Assembly: GCA_964393605.1 (NCBI GenBank) | Contig: CAYMUL010000004.1 | Span: 62,001-126,000 of the forward strand | Length of the DNA stretch: 64,000 bases | Reading direction: 5' to 3' | Source: CAYMUL01 sp964393605 | GTDB lineage: Bacteria; Bacteroidota; Ignavibacteria; Ignavibacteriales; Ignavibacteriaceae | In this document: positions 45,086 to 53,788 of the stretch, piece by piece | How positions within the stretch are numbered: the stretch's first letter is position 1 | Layout of the letters: each line of letters starts with the position of its first letter | The notes under the pieces: generated by a model | What the model saw: the letters and a program-made list of their open reading frames with translations, nothing else | Told to the model about the DNA's origin: nothing | Databases searched by the model: none | Position numbers and translations under genes: made by a program

Positions 45086-45725
45086 TTCAATCGAAGTTCT
45101 TCTCAACAATCTTTCCCAAAAAGTTATTGACGGAAAAAATCTTGATGCTGTTGAAATTACAAAACAACTTCTTGCACAAGGAGTTGAACCGAAATATATT
45201 TTGGACAATGGATTGATGCCGGGAATCGAGATTGTCGGAATTCGTTTTCGCGATAATCAAATTTTTGTACCACAAGTATTAATTTCTGCACGCGCAATGA
45301 AAAGTTCTCTATCTCTACTTGAACCGCTGCTGTCAAAGGCAGAACTGCATGGAATGGGAACGGTTGTGATTGGCACAGTGAAAGGAGATATTCACGACAT
45401 CGGTAAAAATATTGTTGCAATGATGTTGCGCTCAAGCGGATTTTCTGTAATCGATCTCGGCATTGACACGCGCGCGGAAAAATTTATTGATACAATAAAA
45501 CAAGAAAATGCACAGGTACTCGGAATGTCTGCACTACTTACGACAACAATGCCGTACATGAAAACAGTAATTGAAAAATTGAAAGAAGAAAAAATAGATG
45601 TGAAAGTAATGGTCGGCGGCGCACCGATTTCCAAAGCATTCGCGGAACAGATTGGCGCCGATGGATATGCACGCAATGCAACAGAGGCAGTTTCGCTTGC
45701 GAAAAAATTAATCGGAAAAAATTGA
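45072..45725 (+). CDS. Corrinoid (B12)-binding methyl carrier protein
   Basis: A 217-residue protein like MtaC/MtbC and the cobalamin module of methionine synthase. A four-helix cap (about residues 5-90, with NGLMPGIEIVG and FVPQVLISARAM) precedes the Rossmann B12 domain. In that domain GDIHDIGKN supplies the lower-ligand His108, and SALLTTTM and VMVGGAPIS are also present. It carries the methyl group between the MtaA-like protein and the homocysteine methyltransferase. Its start overlaps the preceding gene by 14 bp and the next gene starts 1 bp after its stop. Confidence 0.92.
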   Translation: MENTDSIEVLLNNLSQKVIDGKNLDAVEITKQLLAQGVEPKYILDNGLMPGIEIVGIRFRDNQIFVPQVLISARAMKSSLSLLEPLLSKAELHGMGTVVIGTVKGDIHDIGKNIVAMMLRSSGFSVIDLGIDTRAEKFIDTIKQENAQVLGMSALLTTTMPYMKTVIEKLKEEKIDVKVMVGGAPISKAFAEQIGADGYARNATEAVSLAKKLIGKN

Positions 45726-45726
45726 A

Positions 45727-46614
45727 GTGAATAATTTTTTTTCAATGCTTCAAAAAAGTATTTTAGTTTGCGATGGTGCGATGGGCACGGAACTGCAAAA
45801 ATTAGGACTGCCGCCCGGCGACTCTCCCGAACTATTGAATTTGACTCATCCCGAAATTGTAAAACAAGTCCATCAAAATTACATCAATGCAGGCGCAGAT
45901 ATAATTACGACCAATACTTTCGGTGCTAATCCCGCGCGTTTAAAACTTCACAACCTCGAAAATAAATTTGAAGAAATTTGTTCGGCGGCTGTGGCAATTG
46001 CAAAGGAAAGCGCCAAAGATAAATTTGTATTCGCGTCGATAGGACCATTGGGCGAGATTCTCGAACCGCTCGGCGAACTTCCAATTATTTCAGCAGAAGA
46101 ATATTTTAATGTGCAAATTTCTGCACTTGTAAAAACAAAAATTGATGGATTCATTGTAGAGACGATGATGGCGCTTGAAGAAATTGAAATCGCCGTGAAC
46201 TCAATCAAAAAAAATTCATCACTGCCGATAATTGCAACAATGACTTTCGAAAATGGCAAAAGTGGTTTGCGAACGATGTGGGGAATTTCAGTTGATGATG
46301 CCGTAAAAAAATTGGAGTCGTTAAACGTTGATGTAATTGGTGCAAACTGTGGCAACGGTTTTGATGACATGATTGCGATTATGAAAGAGATGAGAAACTT
46401 GACCGACAAGCCAATCATCGCACAAGCAAACGCCGGAATCCCGCAGTGGATTGACGGTAAATCCGTGTACACTGAAACCGCGGCATCGATTGAAAGCAAA
46501 GTAAAAGAATTAATCGACATCGGCGTAAATATTATTGGCGGCTGCTGTGGTACAACTCCCGAACATATTTTTGCAATCCGAAAACTTGTTGATTTAAAGA
46601 ATTTGAGTAATTGA
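45727..46614 (+). CDS. Homocysteine S-methyltransferase domain protein (MetH N-terminal module)
   Basis: A 295-residue protein corresponding to the first module of cobalamin-dependent methionine synthase. DGAMGTELQKLG begins the barrel. The zinc ligands are Cys208 (GANCGNG) and Cys273/Cys274 (GGCCGTTPEH). The pterin-binding and activation modules of MetH are absent, so here homocysteine is probably methylated from the separate corrinoid protein. I used the GTG at 45727; an ATG at 45745 would shorten it by six residues. It is the third gene of a tightly packed trio. Confidence 0.9.
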   Translation: MNNFFSMLQKSILVCDGAMGTELQKLGLPPGDSPELLNLTHPEIVKQVHQNYINAGADIITTNTFGANPARLKLHNLENKFEEICSAAVAIAKESAKDKFVFASIGPLGEILEPLGELPIISAEEYFNVQISALVKTKIDGFIVETMMALEEIEIAVNSIKKNSSLPIIATMTFENGKSGLRTMWGISVDDAVKKLESLNVDVIGANCGNGFDDMIAIMKEMRNLTDKPIIAQANAGIPQWIDGKSVYTETAASIESKVKELIDIGVNIIGGCCGTTPEHIFAIRKLVDLKNLSN

Positions 46615-46616
46615 AA

Positions 46617-47423
46617 ATGAAAATTGATGTTCAAAATTTTGAAGAAGAAGTAATAAAACAAAGTTACACTAAACCTGTGTTAGTTGATTTTTGGGCGGAG
46701 TGGTGCGGTCCGTGTAAAATACTTGCGCCCATTCTTGAGAAAATTGCAAGTGAAACTTCAGAGTGGGTTCTTGCCAAAGTGAATACAGAAGAATTACGCG
46801 ATGTTGCAGCTAAGTACAATATCCGAAGTATTCCGAATGTAAAACTTTTTCATGAAGGAAAAGTGATTGATGAATTTGTCGGCGCGCTTCCTGAATCTCA
46901 AATAAGAAGCTGGCTTTCGAAAGCAATTCCGAGCAAAGCAAAAAAATTAGCGGCTGAAATCAAGCAGCATTTTTTTAACGGCGAAATTGAAATCGCTCAA
47001 AATAAATTAGATGAACTCTTCATACTTGATTCTGAAAACAAGCAGGCAAAAATATTTTTTGCTTTAATTCATCTTTTCGAAAAACAAAATGAATGCGAAA
47101 AAATTCTCGAAGACTTTGAACCTGAATTTGAAGATGTAGAGATATTTTCGGCAATTCAAGAATTGCTCCTCGCTCTTAAAATAGATTCTGAAAATTTACC
47201 GGACTCTTCAGCGAAAAAATATTTTGTAAAAGGATTTATGAGATTGAAAGAAAAAAATCTTGACGAAGCACTATCAAATCTCATTCAATCAATTCGAGAA
47301 GAGAGATATTATTTCGAAGATCGAGCGAGAAAAATCTGTATTGCAATCTTTAAATATTTAGGAGAAGAAAATCCAATCACAATAAAACATCGCCGGGATT
47401 TTGGCAGTGCCCTCTATGTTTAA
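46617..47423 (+). CDS. Thioredoxin with C-terminal TPR-like region (CnoX/YbbN-like)
   Basis: A 268-residue protein. Residues 1-108 form a thioredoxin domain with active site WCGPC (Cys30, Cys33). Residues about 110-268 are helical, TPR-like repeats resembling those of YbbN/CnoX, a chaperone-linked thioredoxin that guards substrates during oxidative stress. The ATG at 46617 was chosen; a TTG at 46611 overlaps the previous stop (TTGA) and would add two residues. It could also reduce a component of the methyltransferase set with which it is co-transcribed. Confidence 0.85.
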   Translation: MKIDVQNFEEEVIKQSYTKPVLVDFWAEWCGPCKILAPILEKIASETSEWVLAKVNTEELRDVAAKYNIRSIPNVKLFHEGKVIDEFVGALPESQIRSWLSKAIPSKAKKLAAEIKQHFFNGEIEIAQNKLDELFILDSENKQAKIFFALIHLFEKQNECEKILEDFEPEFEDVEIFSAIQELLLALKIDSENLPDSSAKKYFVKGFMRLKEKNLDEALSNLIQSIREERYYFEDRARKICIAIFKYLGEENPITIKHRRDFGSALYV

Positions 47424-47484
47424 CCATGATATTTCTGATTTTCTAATTATATTTCAAACGTAAAATTAACTTAATAAGTAACTA

Positions 47485-47820
47485 ATGAACTTTTCTCTTT
47501 CGAACGTCGCCGGAGCATCAATTATTCGCTCCGAACTGACGAAACTTACTCTTCCTGACTCGGTAGAGTTTAAAGAATTATTATTATCAACCATCGATGC
47601 AGGAAATACCAAAATATTAATTGATCTTTCGCTTATTGATTTTATTGATTCGACAATTATCGGACTATTCATTCTCGGTTTAAAAAAACTTTCCGGCGTT
47701 GGTGGTGAACTCCGGTTTTTCGGGCTAACAAAAACCGTCGAAGATACTTTTAATCTTACCAAACTTAATATGAGATTTAAAATTTTTAAGACAGAAGAGG
47801 AAGCTATTGCTAATCTTTAA
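47485..47820 (+). CDS. STAS-domain anti-sigma factor antagonist (first)
   Basis: A 111-residue STAS protein of the SpoIIAA/RsbV type. The conserved phosphorylatable serine is in LIDFIDSTIIGLF, after the LIDLS strand. In partner-switching systems such a protein, when dephosphorylated by a PP2C enzyme, captures an anti-sigma kinase. A second STAS gene lies 30 bp downstream and a PP2C phosphatase follows, so the parts of such a switch are together. The serine kinase (RsbW-like) is not visible here. Confidence 0.87.
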   Translation: MNFSLSNVAGASIIRSELTKLTLPDSVEFKELLLSTIDAGNTKILIDLSLIDFIDSTIIGLFILGLKKLSGVGGELRFFGLTKTVEDTFNLTKLNMRFKIFKTEEEAIANL

Positions 47821-47850
47821 CTTTCATTCATTGACCGTGTGGAGTAAATA

Positions 47851-48195
47851 ATGTTGCTAACTGAAACCAAAGTTGAGAACTTTTTCATTTTTAAAATCGG
47901 AGAAAAACGCGCAACTTTTAATCAAGCTAACGAATTCAAATCAAAAATTTCCGAGAAAATTAGAGACGGACAAATCAAAATTGCATTAGATTTTTCAAGT
48001 GTTGAATTTATTGATTCAACATTTCTTGGTTCAATAATTAATATCATCCAGCAACTAACTGCGAATGACGGTGATTTAAGAATATTCGGGATGGCTGAGT
48101 CGGTGGCAAATACAATCCGCGTTGTTCTTCCTAATAAAAGATTAAAAATTTATAACAATAAATCCGAATTATTAAACGCAATTGAATTAGAGTGA
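47851..48195 (+). CDS. STAS-domain anti-sigma factor antagonist (second)
   Basis: A 114-residue STAS protein with the phosphorylatable serine in VEFIDSTFLGSI. It is a distant paralogue of the preceding gene, not a recent duplicate, as residues differ widely outside the DST core. It is 1 bp ahead of the phosphatase gene and so is the likely direct substrate of that enzyme. Confidence 0.87.
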   Translation: MLLTETKVENFFIFKIGEKRATFNQANEFKSKISEKIRDGQIKIALDFSSVEFIDSTFLGSIINIIQQLTANDGDLRIFGMAESVANTIRVVLPNKRLKIYNNKSELLNAIELE

Positions 48196-48196
48196 A

Positions 48197-49357
48197 ATGT
48201 CTTATAAAATTTTAGTTGTCGATGACGAAACAGATTTAGAACTTCTTGTTCGGCAACATTTCAGAAGAAAGATTAGAGCGGCTGAGATGGAATTTGTTTT
48301 TGCACATAGCGGTAAAGAAGCATTGCAAAAACTCGCCGAGGAAGCTAACATAGATATGGTTCTCTCCGATATCAACATGCCCGAGATGGATGGATTGACT
48401 TTACTGCGCGAGATGATTCCAAAATATCCTTTAATAAAACCGGTAATCGTTTCTGCTTACGGAGATATGGACAACGTGCGCACTGCAATGAATAACGGCG
48501 CATTCGATTTCGTTACAAAACCGATTGACTTCAATGATCTTGAAGTAACGATCAACAAAACTTTGAACGAAGTCAACCGTCAGCGCGAAGCAGAAAAAAC
48601 TAAAGAAAAATTTCTGGCATTCAGCAAAGAAATGCAAATCGGTCAAAACATTCAAAGAAGTTTTTTACCGAAAGATCATCCTGTTATTGATGGATGGGAT
48701 TTTTCATTTAGATATTATCCTGCTAAAGAAGTCGGCGGAGATTACTACGATGCGTTCAAAATTGGAGATTCAGAAAATATTGCGCTTGCCGTCGGTGATG
48801 TTTCCGGTAAAGGAATTGGTGCCGCACTTTTCATGACATTATTCAGAAGTCTCATACGCGCATTTATTGATACACAAAGTGGAATGGGTCTCGGGCTTCA
48901 ACAAGCAATTAAAAAACTGAATTCTTATTTGCTCTCTAACCACGAAGAAGCAAATATGTTTTCAACTTTATTTTTGGGCATCCTCGAAACATCAACCGGA
49001 AGATTAACCTATATCAATGGCGGACAAGAACCACCGGCAATTATTAAAGATGGACAAATTGTAAAACGTCTCGAACCAACCGGTCCTGTTGTCGGAATAT
49101 TTGAAGATGCAGAATTTAGTTTAGAAGAAATAACTATCGAACCGGAAAGTTGGCTTGTTGCATTTACAGACGGCGCTGTTGATGCTTTAAATCCTAATGA
49201 AGAATTTTTTAGGGAAGACAAATTATTCCCCGTTATTACACAGAATCACTCTACAACAGAAGAGAAAATTGAAGCCGCAAAGAATGCACTGTTCGATTAT
49301 ATCAGCACTGCGCTTCAATTCGACGATATCACGATGATCATCGCTCAACGTAAATAA
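48197..49357 (+). CDS. Response regulator with PP2C-type serine phosphatase (RsbU/SpoIIE-like)
   Basis: A 386-residue protein. The receiver at residues 1-125 has Asp58 in VLSDINMPEMDG and the FVTKPID lysine. A short coiled linker (NRQREAEKTKEKFLAF) leads to the PP2C domain with metal motifs GGDYYDAF, GDVSGKG, TDGAVDA and FDDITMI. All acidic ligands are present. Phosphorylation by a histidine kinase, plausibly the one encoded next, would switch on dephosphorylation of the STAS proteins encoded just upstream. Confidence 0.92.
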   Translation: MSYKILVVDDETDLELLVRQHFRRKIRAAEMEFVFAHSGKEALQKLAEEANIDMVLSDINMPEMDGLTLLREMIPKYPLIKPVIVSAYGDMDNVRTAMNNGAFDFVTKPIDFNDLEVTINKTLNEVNRQREAEKTKEKFLAFSKEMQIGQNIQRSFLPKDHPVIDGWDFSFRYYPAKEVGGDYYDAFKIGDSENIALAVGDVSGKGIGAALFMTLFRSLIRAFIDTQSGMGLGLQQAIKKLNSYLLSNHEEANMFSTLFLGILETSTGRLTYINGGQEPPAIIKDGQIVKRLEPTGPVVGIFEDAEFSLEEITIEPESWLVAFTDGAVDALNPNEEFFREDKLFPVITQNHSTTEEKIEAAKNALFDYISTALQFDDITMIIAQRK

Positions 49358-49387
49358 TTCATTCGTTTGTTTTGAAAGGATATTTTC

Positions 49388-51412
49388 TTGTTCAAAATTA
49401 CATGGCGTAAAAAACTTTTTTTCTTTGCAATTGTTATTGCACTGATTCCTATTGCCATTTCCGGAACATTCATCATCGATATATCCAAGAGAGAATTAAC
49501 AAGCAGTACGAATGAGGAACTGACAAACACTGCCGGCGGTTTGGCAAAAGATATTAACGATCTTTACAAAAATTGGTTTCAGCAATTGTTGTTTGTTAAA
49601 GCAGGATTGGAAAATGATGAACTCGATGGAAGTGTGAAAGCAAGTTTTGTTCTCTCTTCTGTCCAGCAGATTGATGAAATAATATCAATGTCGGTTTATT
49701 TTGATGTCGGCGAAAAAGAGTGGGTTAATGCAATCTCGTCACAAAAAAGTTCCTTACTTGAAAAAGTGAAGGACAAAAAAAGTGCGCAACAACTTTTTGA
49801 ATTCAACCAAGCTTATATTCGTCAGCTGATTGACTCAAACAGCGTTGTCGGGAAACCTGAGTTTTCAAATGAATTGAATCAGTGGAAGATTGTGATGGCT
49901 TTACCGGTAAAAATTTCAGGTGCGCCCCCCGCATTTTTAGCGGCTAATATCTCCCTCACTTCACTCCACAAAAAAATCTTGGATCACTCATTTAACAAAA
50001 AGGGAAATCTTTTTGTGGTTGATGAAACGGGCGAACCTCTATTCTCTATTAACAATATTCAATTAAAAAATAAACCTGTTGTGAATGAAGTTATTAAACT
50101 GCTTCAATCTCCTAACCGTTTGCAGAGCGTTACAAATTATAAAAATGAAAGTGGGCAAACAATTGTATCATGTTATGCCTTCCCTTCTAATTTGCGTTGG
50201 GCAGTGATTGCGGAGATCGAAGAATCACACGCTTATGAAGCAGTTGATGACATGTTGAACACTTTTTTTCTCTGGATATTGATTGGAGTTGTAATTGCCG
50301 CCGTCGGTGTTCTGATTTTTTCTGCAACAATTTCAAAACCTATAATGAAACTCGGAAAAGAAGCTGAAAAAATTTCCAAAGGTGATTTCGATATTAAAGT
50401 GGATTATCACGCATCCGATTCAATTGGAGTTCTTGCGCGCACACTTGAGAATACAAGCAAATCATTAAAAGAAAGTTTTGCAAAGATTGAACAACAGAAC
50501 CGTGAACTTGAAGATTACAGCCGCACTCTCGAAATTAAAGTCGATCAACGTACTGCAGAATTGCGCGATAAAAATCTTGAACTCGAATCCACACTTCAAA
50601 AATTAAAAGAAACTCAGAATCAATTAATCTCGCACGAAAAACTTGCGTCACTCGGCGCACTAACTGCGGGCATTGCGCATGAAATAAAAAATCCTCTCAA
50701 CTTTGTAAATAATTTTTCCAAACTCACAGGAAGTCTCGTTGAAGAATTGATGGATGAAATTAAAAAATATCAACAGGCGATTGATGCAAAAGATTATGAA
50801 CTGATTGATGAAATTGCGGGAGATTTGATTCTCAACGTTACAAAGATAAATGAACACGGAAAGCGCGCCGACAGCATCGTAAAAGCAATGCTCGAACACT
50901 CCCGTGGCGATACCGGCGAATTGCAAAAAGTTTCTCTTAGTGATTTCCTCGATGAGTTTGTGAACCTTGCTTATCATGGCATGAGAAGTCAAGATTCCAC
51001 ATTCAACGTCAAACTTGTGAAGAATTATGCGACTCCTTCACCGCAAATAAAAATAAATCCACAAGCGTTCAGCAGAGTAATTTTGAATATCTGCAACAAC
51101 GCATTTTATGCAACAACGAAACGGTCAAAAAAAAGGGAAGCAAATTACGAACCGACATTTACCGCAACTTCCAAAGATGTTGGAAATGATGTTGAAATTT
51201 CTCTTCGAGATAATGGAACAGGAATCCCGCAATCAGTTGTAAATAAAATTTTCGAACCATTTTTCACGACAAAACCAACAGGCGAAGGCACGGGACTCGG
51301 CTTATCTCTGACTTATGATATTGTTACTAAAATGCACAACGGCACACTCATCGTGAACACTGAAGAAAATAGTTTCACCGAATTTTTAATCAAATTACCA
51401 AAAAATATTTGA
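49388..51412 (+). CDS. Membrane sensor histidine kinase (Cache-HAMP-HisKA-HATPase)
   Basis: A 674-residue kinase. TM1 is at about residues 9-30, an extracytoplasmic double-Cache-like sensor at about 35-290, TM2 at 293-315, HAMP at 315-368 and a coiled coil at 368-415. The phospho-acceptor His431 is in AGIAHEIKNPLN, and HATPase motifs include DNGTGIP and EGTGLGLSL. The H-box resembles that of cyanobacterial and Bacteroidota HPK4-type kinases. The start is TTG at 49388 with AAAGGAT upstream. Likely partner of the preceding receiver-phosphatase (30-bp gap). Confidence 0.92.
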   Translation: MFKITWRKKLFFFAIVIALIPIAISGTFIIDISKRELTSSTNEELTNTAGGLAKDINDLYKNWFQQLLFVKAGLENDELDGSVKASFVLSSVQQIDEIISMSVYFDVGEKEWVNAISSQKSSLLEKVKDKKSAQQLFEFNQAYIRQLIDSNSVVGKPEFSNELNQWKIVMALPVKISGAPPAFLAANISLTSLHKKILDHSFNKKGNLFVVDETGEPLFSINNIQLKNKPVVNEVIKLLQSPNRLQSVTNYKNESGQTIVSCYAFPSNLRWAVIAEIEESHAYEAVDDMLNTFFLWILIGVVIAAVGVLIFSATISKPIMKLGKEAEKISKGDFDIKVDYHASDSIGVLARTLENTSKSLKESFAKIEQQNRELEDYSRTLEIKVDQRTAELRDKNLELESTLQKLKETQNQLISHEKLASLGALTAGIAHEIKNPLNFVNNFSKLTGSLVEELMDEIKKYQQAIDAKDYELIDEIAGDLILNVTKINEHGKRADSIVKAMLEHSRGDTGELQKVSLSDFLDEFVNLAYHGMRSQDSTFNVKLVKNYATPSPQIKINPQAFSRVILNICNNAFYATTKRSKKREANYEPTFTATSKDVGNDVEISLRDNGTGIPQSVVNKIFEPFFTTKPTGEGTGLGLSLTYDIVTKMHNGTLIVNTEENSFTEFLIKLPKNI

Positions 51413-51446
51413 CTATGATTTTTTTTGAGATAGTTATTATAAAAGT

Positions 51447-53777
51447 ATGTTAAAGATTTTTTACAAAATAAATTTTTCGTTCCTGTTTATTATTCTTCTC
51501 TTTTTCGGAACGCAAACTTCTTTTTCGCAGAAAGAAGATGTGATTGTTATAACCGTAAAAGAAGGACAGTCAATCCGCGATATCGCCCAAGAATATTTGA
51601 AAGACCCGAATTTGTGGGAAGAAATTTTAAAAGAAAATAAATTGAATTCCCCCGCAGATGTTGTAGCCGGAATGAAACTCACAATTCCGGTCGGAAAGAT
51701 TCTGAAAGCTAAAAAGAAATTGGACGAGGCATCAATTGCAATTCAAAGGGCAACTGATGCAGGCGCAAAACTTTTTGCTACGAAGACAATTGCAAACGCC
51801 ATCACGCTTTACAATCAGTCAATCGATGAAAGAAAAAAAGGTAATTGGGAAAGTTCCTTTAACTTTGCTGTTCAATCTGAACAAATGGCAATTCAGGCTT
51901 TGAATGAAGCCAACTCGAATCGCACTACAACTGAAGATGCAAATCTTTCCTACAAAAAAGGAAACGTTGAAAGCAGACCTGCTAATGCAAACTCATGGAA
52001 TGAGCTTAAACTTTATGACAAATTATTTGAGCAGGATAGAATCAGAACTCTTTCAAATGCTTTTGCAGAAATAACATTTCAAGATATGAGCAAGATTCGG
52101 CTGAACGATAATAGTCAAGCAGTCATTCAGAAAACGCGCGTGGATTTATTGAAGAATAAAAAGGAATCGAGCGTTACTCTTGAAAAAGGAGATGCGTATG
52201 CTCTGCTTCAAGGAAATCAGAAAAAGAAAAAATTTAATCTCGAAATTCCCGGTGTAAAAACAGATATCAACTCGAAAAATTTTTATGTAAAGAAAGATGA
52301 ATCTTCATCGAAGATTGCAAACTACGATGGAGAGATAGCTGTTTCTTCAGGAGGAAAAACCGTCGTCGTTAAAGAGAATGAAGGTTCAACGATAGTCAAA
52401 GGTGGCAAACCAACCGATCCGAAACCATTGTTGAGTGCGCCGGGTTTGCAACTTCCGTTGAATGAAGCCACTATCTACAACTCCGTGCAATTCGTGTGGA
52501 GTAAAAACGATACTGCAAAAGCTTTTCGAATAAATGTTTCCGAAGATCCTTCTTTCAAAAAAATTGTATTGAACAAAGTTATTACAGGCGCGAATGTGTT
52601 GAATTCTTCTGATTTGAATTCGGGAAAATATTATTGGCGGGTTGCATCAATTGATAAGCAAGATTTGCCGGGGATTTTTTCGAGTAATTCTTTTTTCACT
52701 TTCATCATCGACAAAACCGCGCCGTATCTCGCTATTCTTCAACCCGAAGAAAACCAGATTATAACTGAATCGGAATTTGTTATCGCCGGAAAGAGTGAAA
52801 GCGAAGTATTACTTATAATTAATCAACAGGTTGTGAACGTTGGGAAAGATGGCTCATTCTCTCACAAAATTTCTTTAGTTGAAGGAGAGAATACAATTCA
52901 ATTCAAAGCTGAAGATAAAGCAGGAAACATAAGCGAACTTTCGCGCAAAGTTAAATTTGTAGCAAATGACAAGATTGAAATTAACTTCGACGAAAACATT
53001 CCGAAGATGAATGACAAATTCATTAGCAATGGCACAACGCTTGTTCTTTCTGGAAAAACAAAATCAAATGCTTCAATTGTCTTCACGATTGAAGGAGAGA
53101 AAAATTCTTTCTCAACTTTCTCAAATGCGCAGGGAATTTTTTCAATCAATCTTCCCGTGAAAAATGAGGAGAGGAGTGTCGAAGTTTTAGTTACAACGAA
53201 TGCCGGATATAAATTTTCTACACAGATTAAAATTATGTTGTACGATAAATTTCCGAACATTGTTATAACTGAAGAACCGCCCGCGTTCACTAAAAACGAA
53301 GCAGTTGTAATCAAAGGTAAATTGCAGAATGCTAAATCCGGTACGCTGAACGAAGTACCATTGCAAATGACCAATAATGAATTTGCTGTCTCTTTAAAAT
53401 TAAATGAAGGTGCTAATGAAGTTTGGATTTATGCTGTGGATGAATTTAATAATGTTGCAAAAATATTTAGAAAGATTGTTCGCGATACTCAACCTCCTAA
53501 ATTAATTTCGCAAAAGATTAACATGGGTGGAACGCAAGGGAATGAAACATTTTCTTTAACTATCGCCGCAAGTGATGAATCATCTCTCAAAAATATTTGC
53601 CGCGTGAATGTTTTGATCGGTTCGGATATTCGTTCGTTTCAAGTCAAACTGAATGACGTTACAAAAAATTACGAAGGAACTTTTAACGTTCAATTAAAAA
53701 CCGGTGAAAAAGTTATTTTAAAATCAATTTTATTGGAAGATTATCTCGGCAACTATAAAGATTACCGATTAGAGTAG
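51447..53777 (+). CDS. LysM-FecR domain envelope protein with Ig-like repeats
   Basis: A 776-residue exported protein. Signal peptide to about residue 27 (TSFSQ). LysM covers about residues 30-85 (VKEGQSIRDIAQEYLKDP, a cell-wall-binding pattern), then a helical segment of about 90 residues. A FecR-type domain occupies about 190-310 (RTLSNAFAEITFQDMSKIRL, GDAYALL), and several Ig-like/fibronectin-type modules follow to the C-terminus (FIIDKTAPYLAILQP, DNTQPP-like turns). The combination suggests a peptidoglycan-linked surface scaffold or sensor. It lies 34 bp after the kinase gene and 11 bp before the PKD gene. Confidence 0.82.
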   Translation: MLKIFYKINFSFLFIILLFFGTQTSFSQKEDVIVITVKEGQSIRDIAQEYLKDPNLWEEILKENKLNSPADVVAGMKLTIPVGKILKAKKKLDEASIAIQRATDAGAKLFATKTIANAITLYNQSIDERKKGNWESSFNFAVQSEQMAIQALNEANSNRTTTEDANLSYKKGNVESRPANANSWNELKLYDKLFEQDRIRTLSNAFAEITFQDMSKIRLNDNSQAVIQKTRVDLLKNKKESSVTLEKGDAYALLQGNQKKKKFNLEIPGVKTDINSKNFYVKKDESSSKIANYDGEIAVSSGGKTVVVKENEGSTIVKGGKPTDPKPLLSAPGLQLPLNEATIYNSVQFVWSKNDTAKAFRINVSEDPSFKKIVLNKVITGANVLNSSDLNSGKYYWRVASIDKQDLPGIFSSNSFFTFIIDKTAPYLAILQPEENQIITESEFVIAGKSESEVLLIINQQVVNVGKDGSFSHKISLVEGENTIQFKAEDKAGNISELSRKVKFVANDKIEINFDENIPKMNDKFISNGTTLVLSGKTKSNASIVFTIEGEKNSFSTFSNAQGIFSINLPVKNEERSVEVLVTTNAGYKFSTQIKIMLYDKFPNIVITEEPPAFTKNEAVVIKGKLQNAKSGTLNEVPLQMTNNEFAVSLKLNEGANEVWIYAVDEFNNVAKIFRKIVRDTQPPKLISQKINMGGTQGNETFSLTIAASDESSLKNICRVNVLIGSDIRSFQVKLNDVTKNYEGTFNVQLKTGEKVILKSILLEDYLGNYKDYRLE

Positions 53778-53788
53778 AAGGAATTTAT

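Noticed and set aside
45948..46661. Long antisense open frame (237 codons) across the homocysteine methyltransferase gene
   Set aside because: No family resemblance. It mirrors codon bias of the recognised gene on the other strand, which has all catalytic cysteines.
52898..53374. Antisense open frame (158 codons) inside the LysM-FecR gene
   Set aside because: No ribosome-binding site and no recognisable motif; explained by the plus-strand gene.
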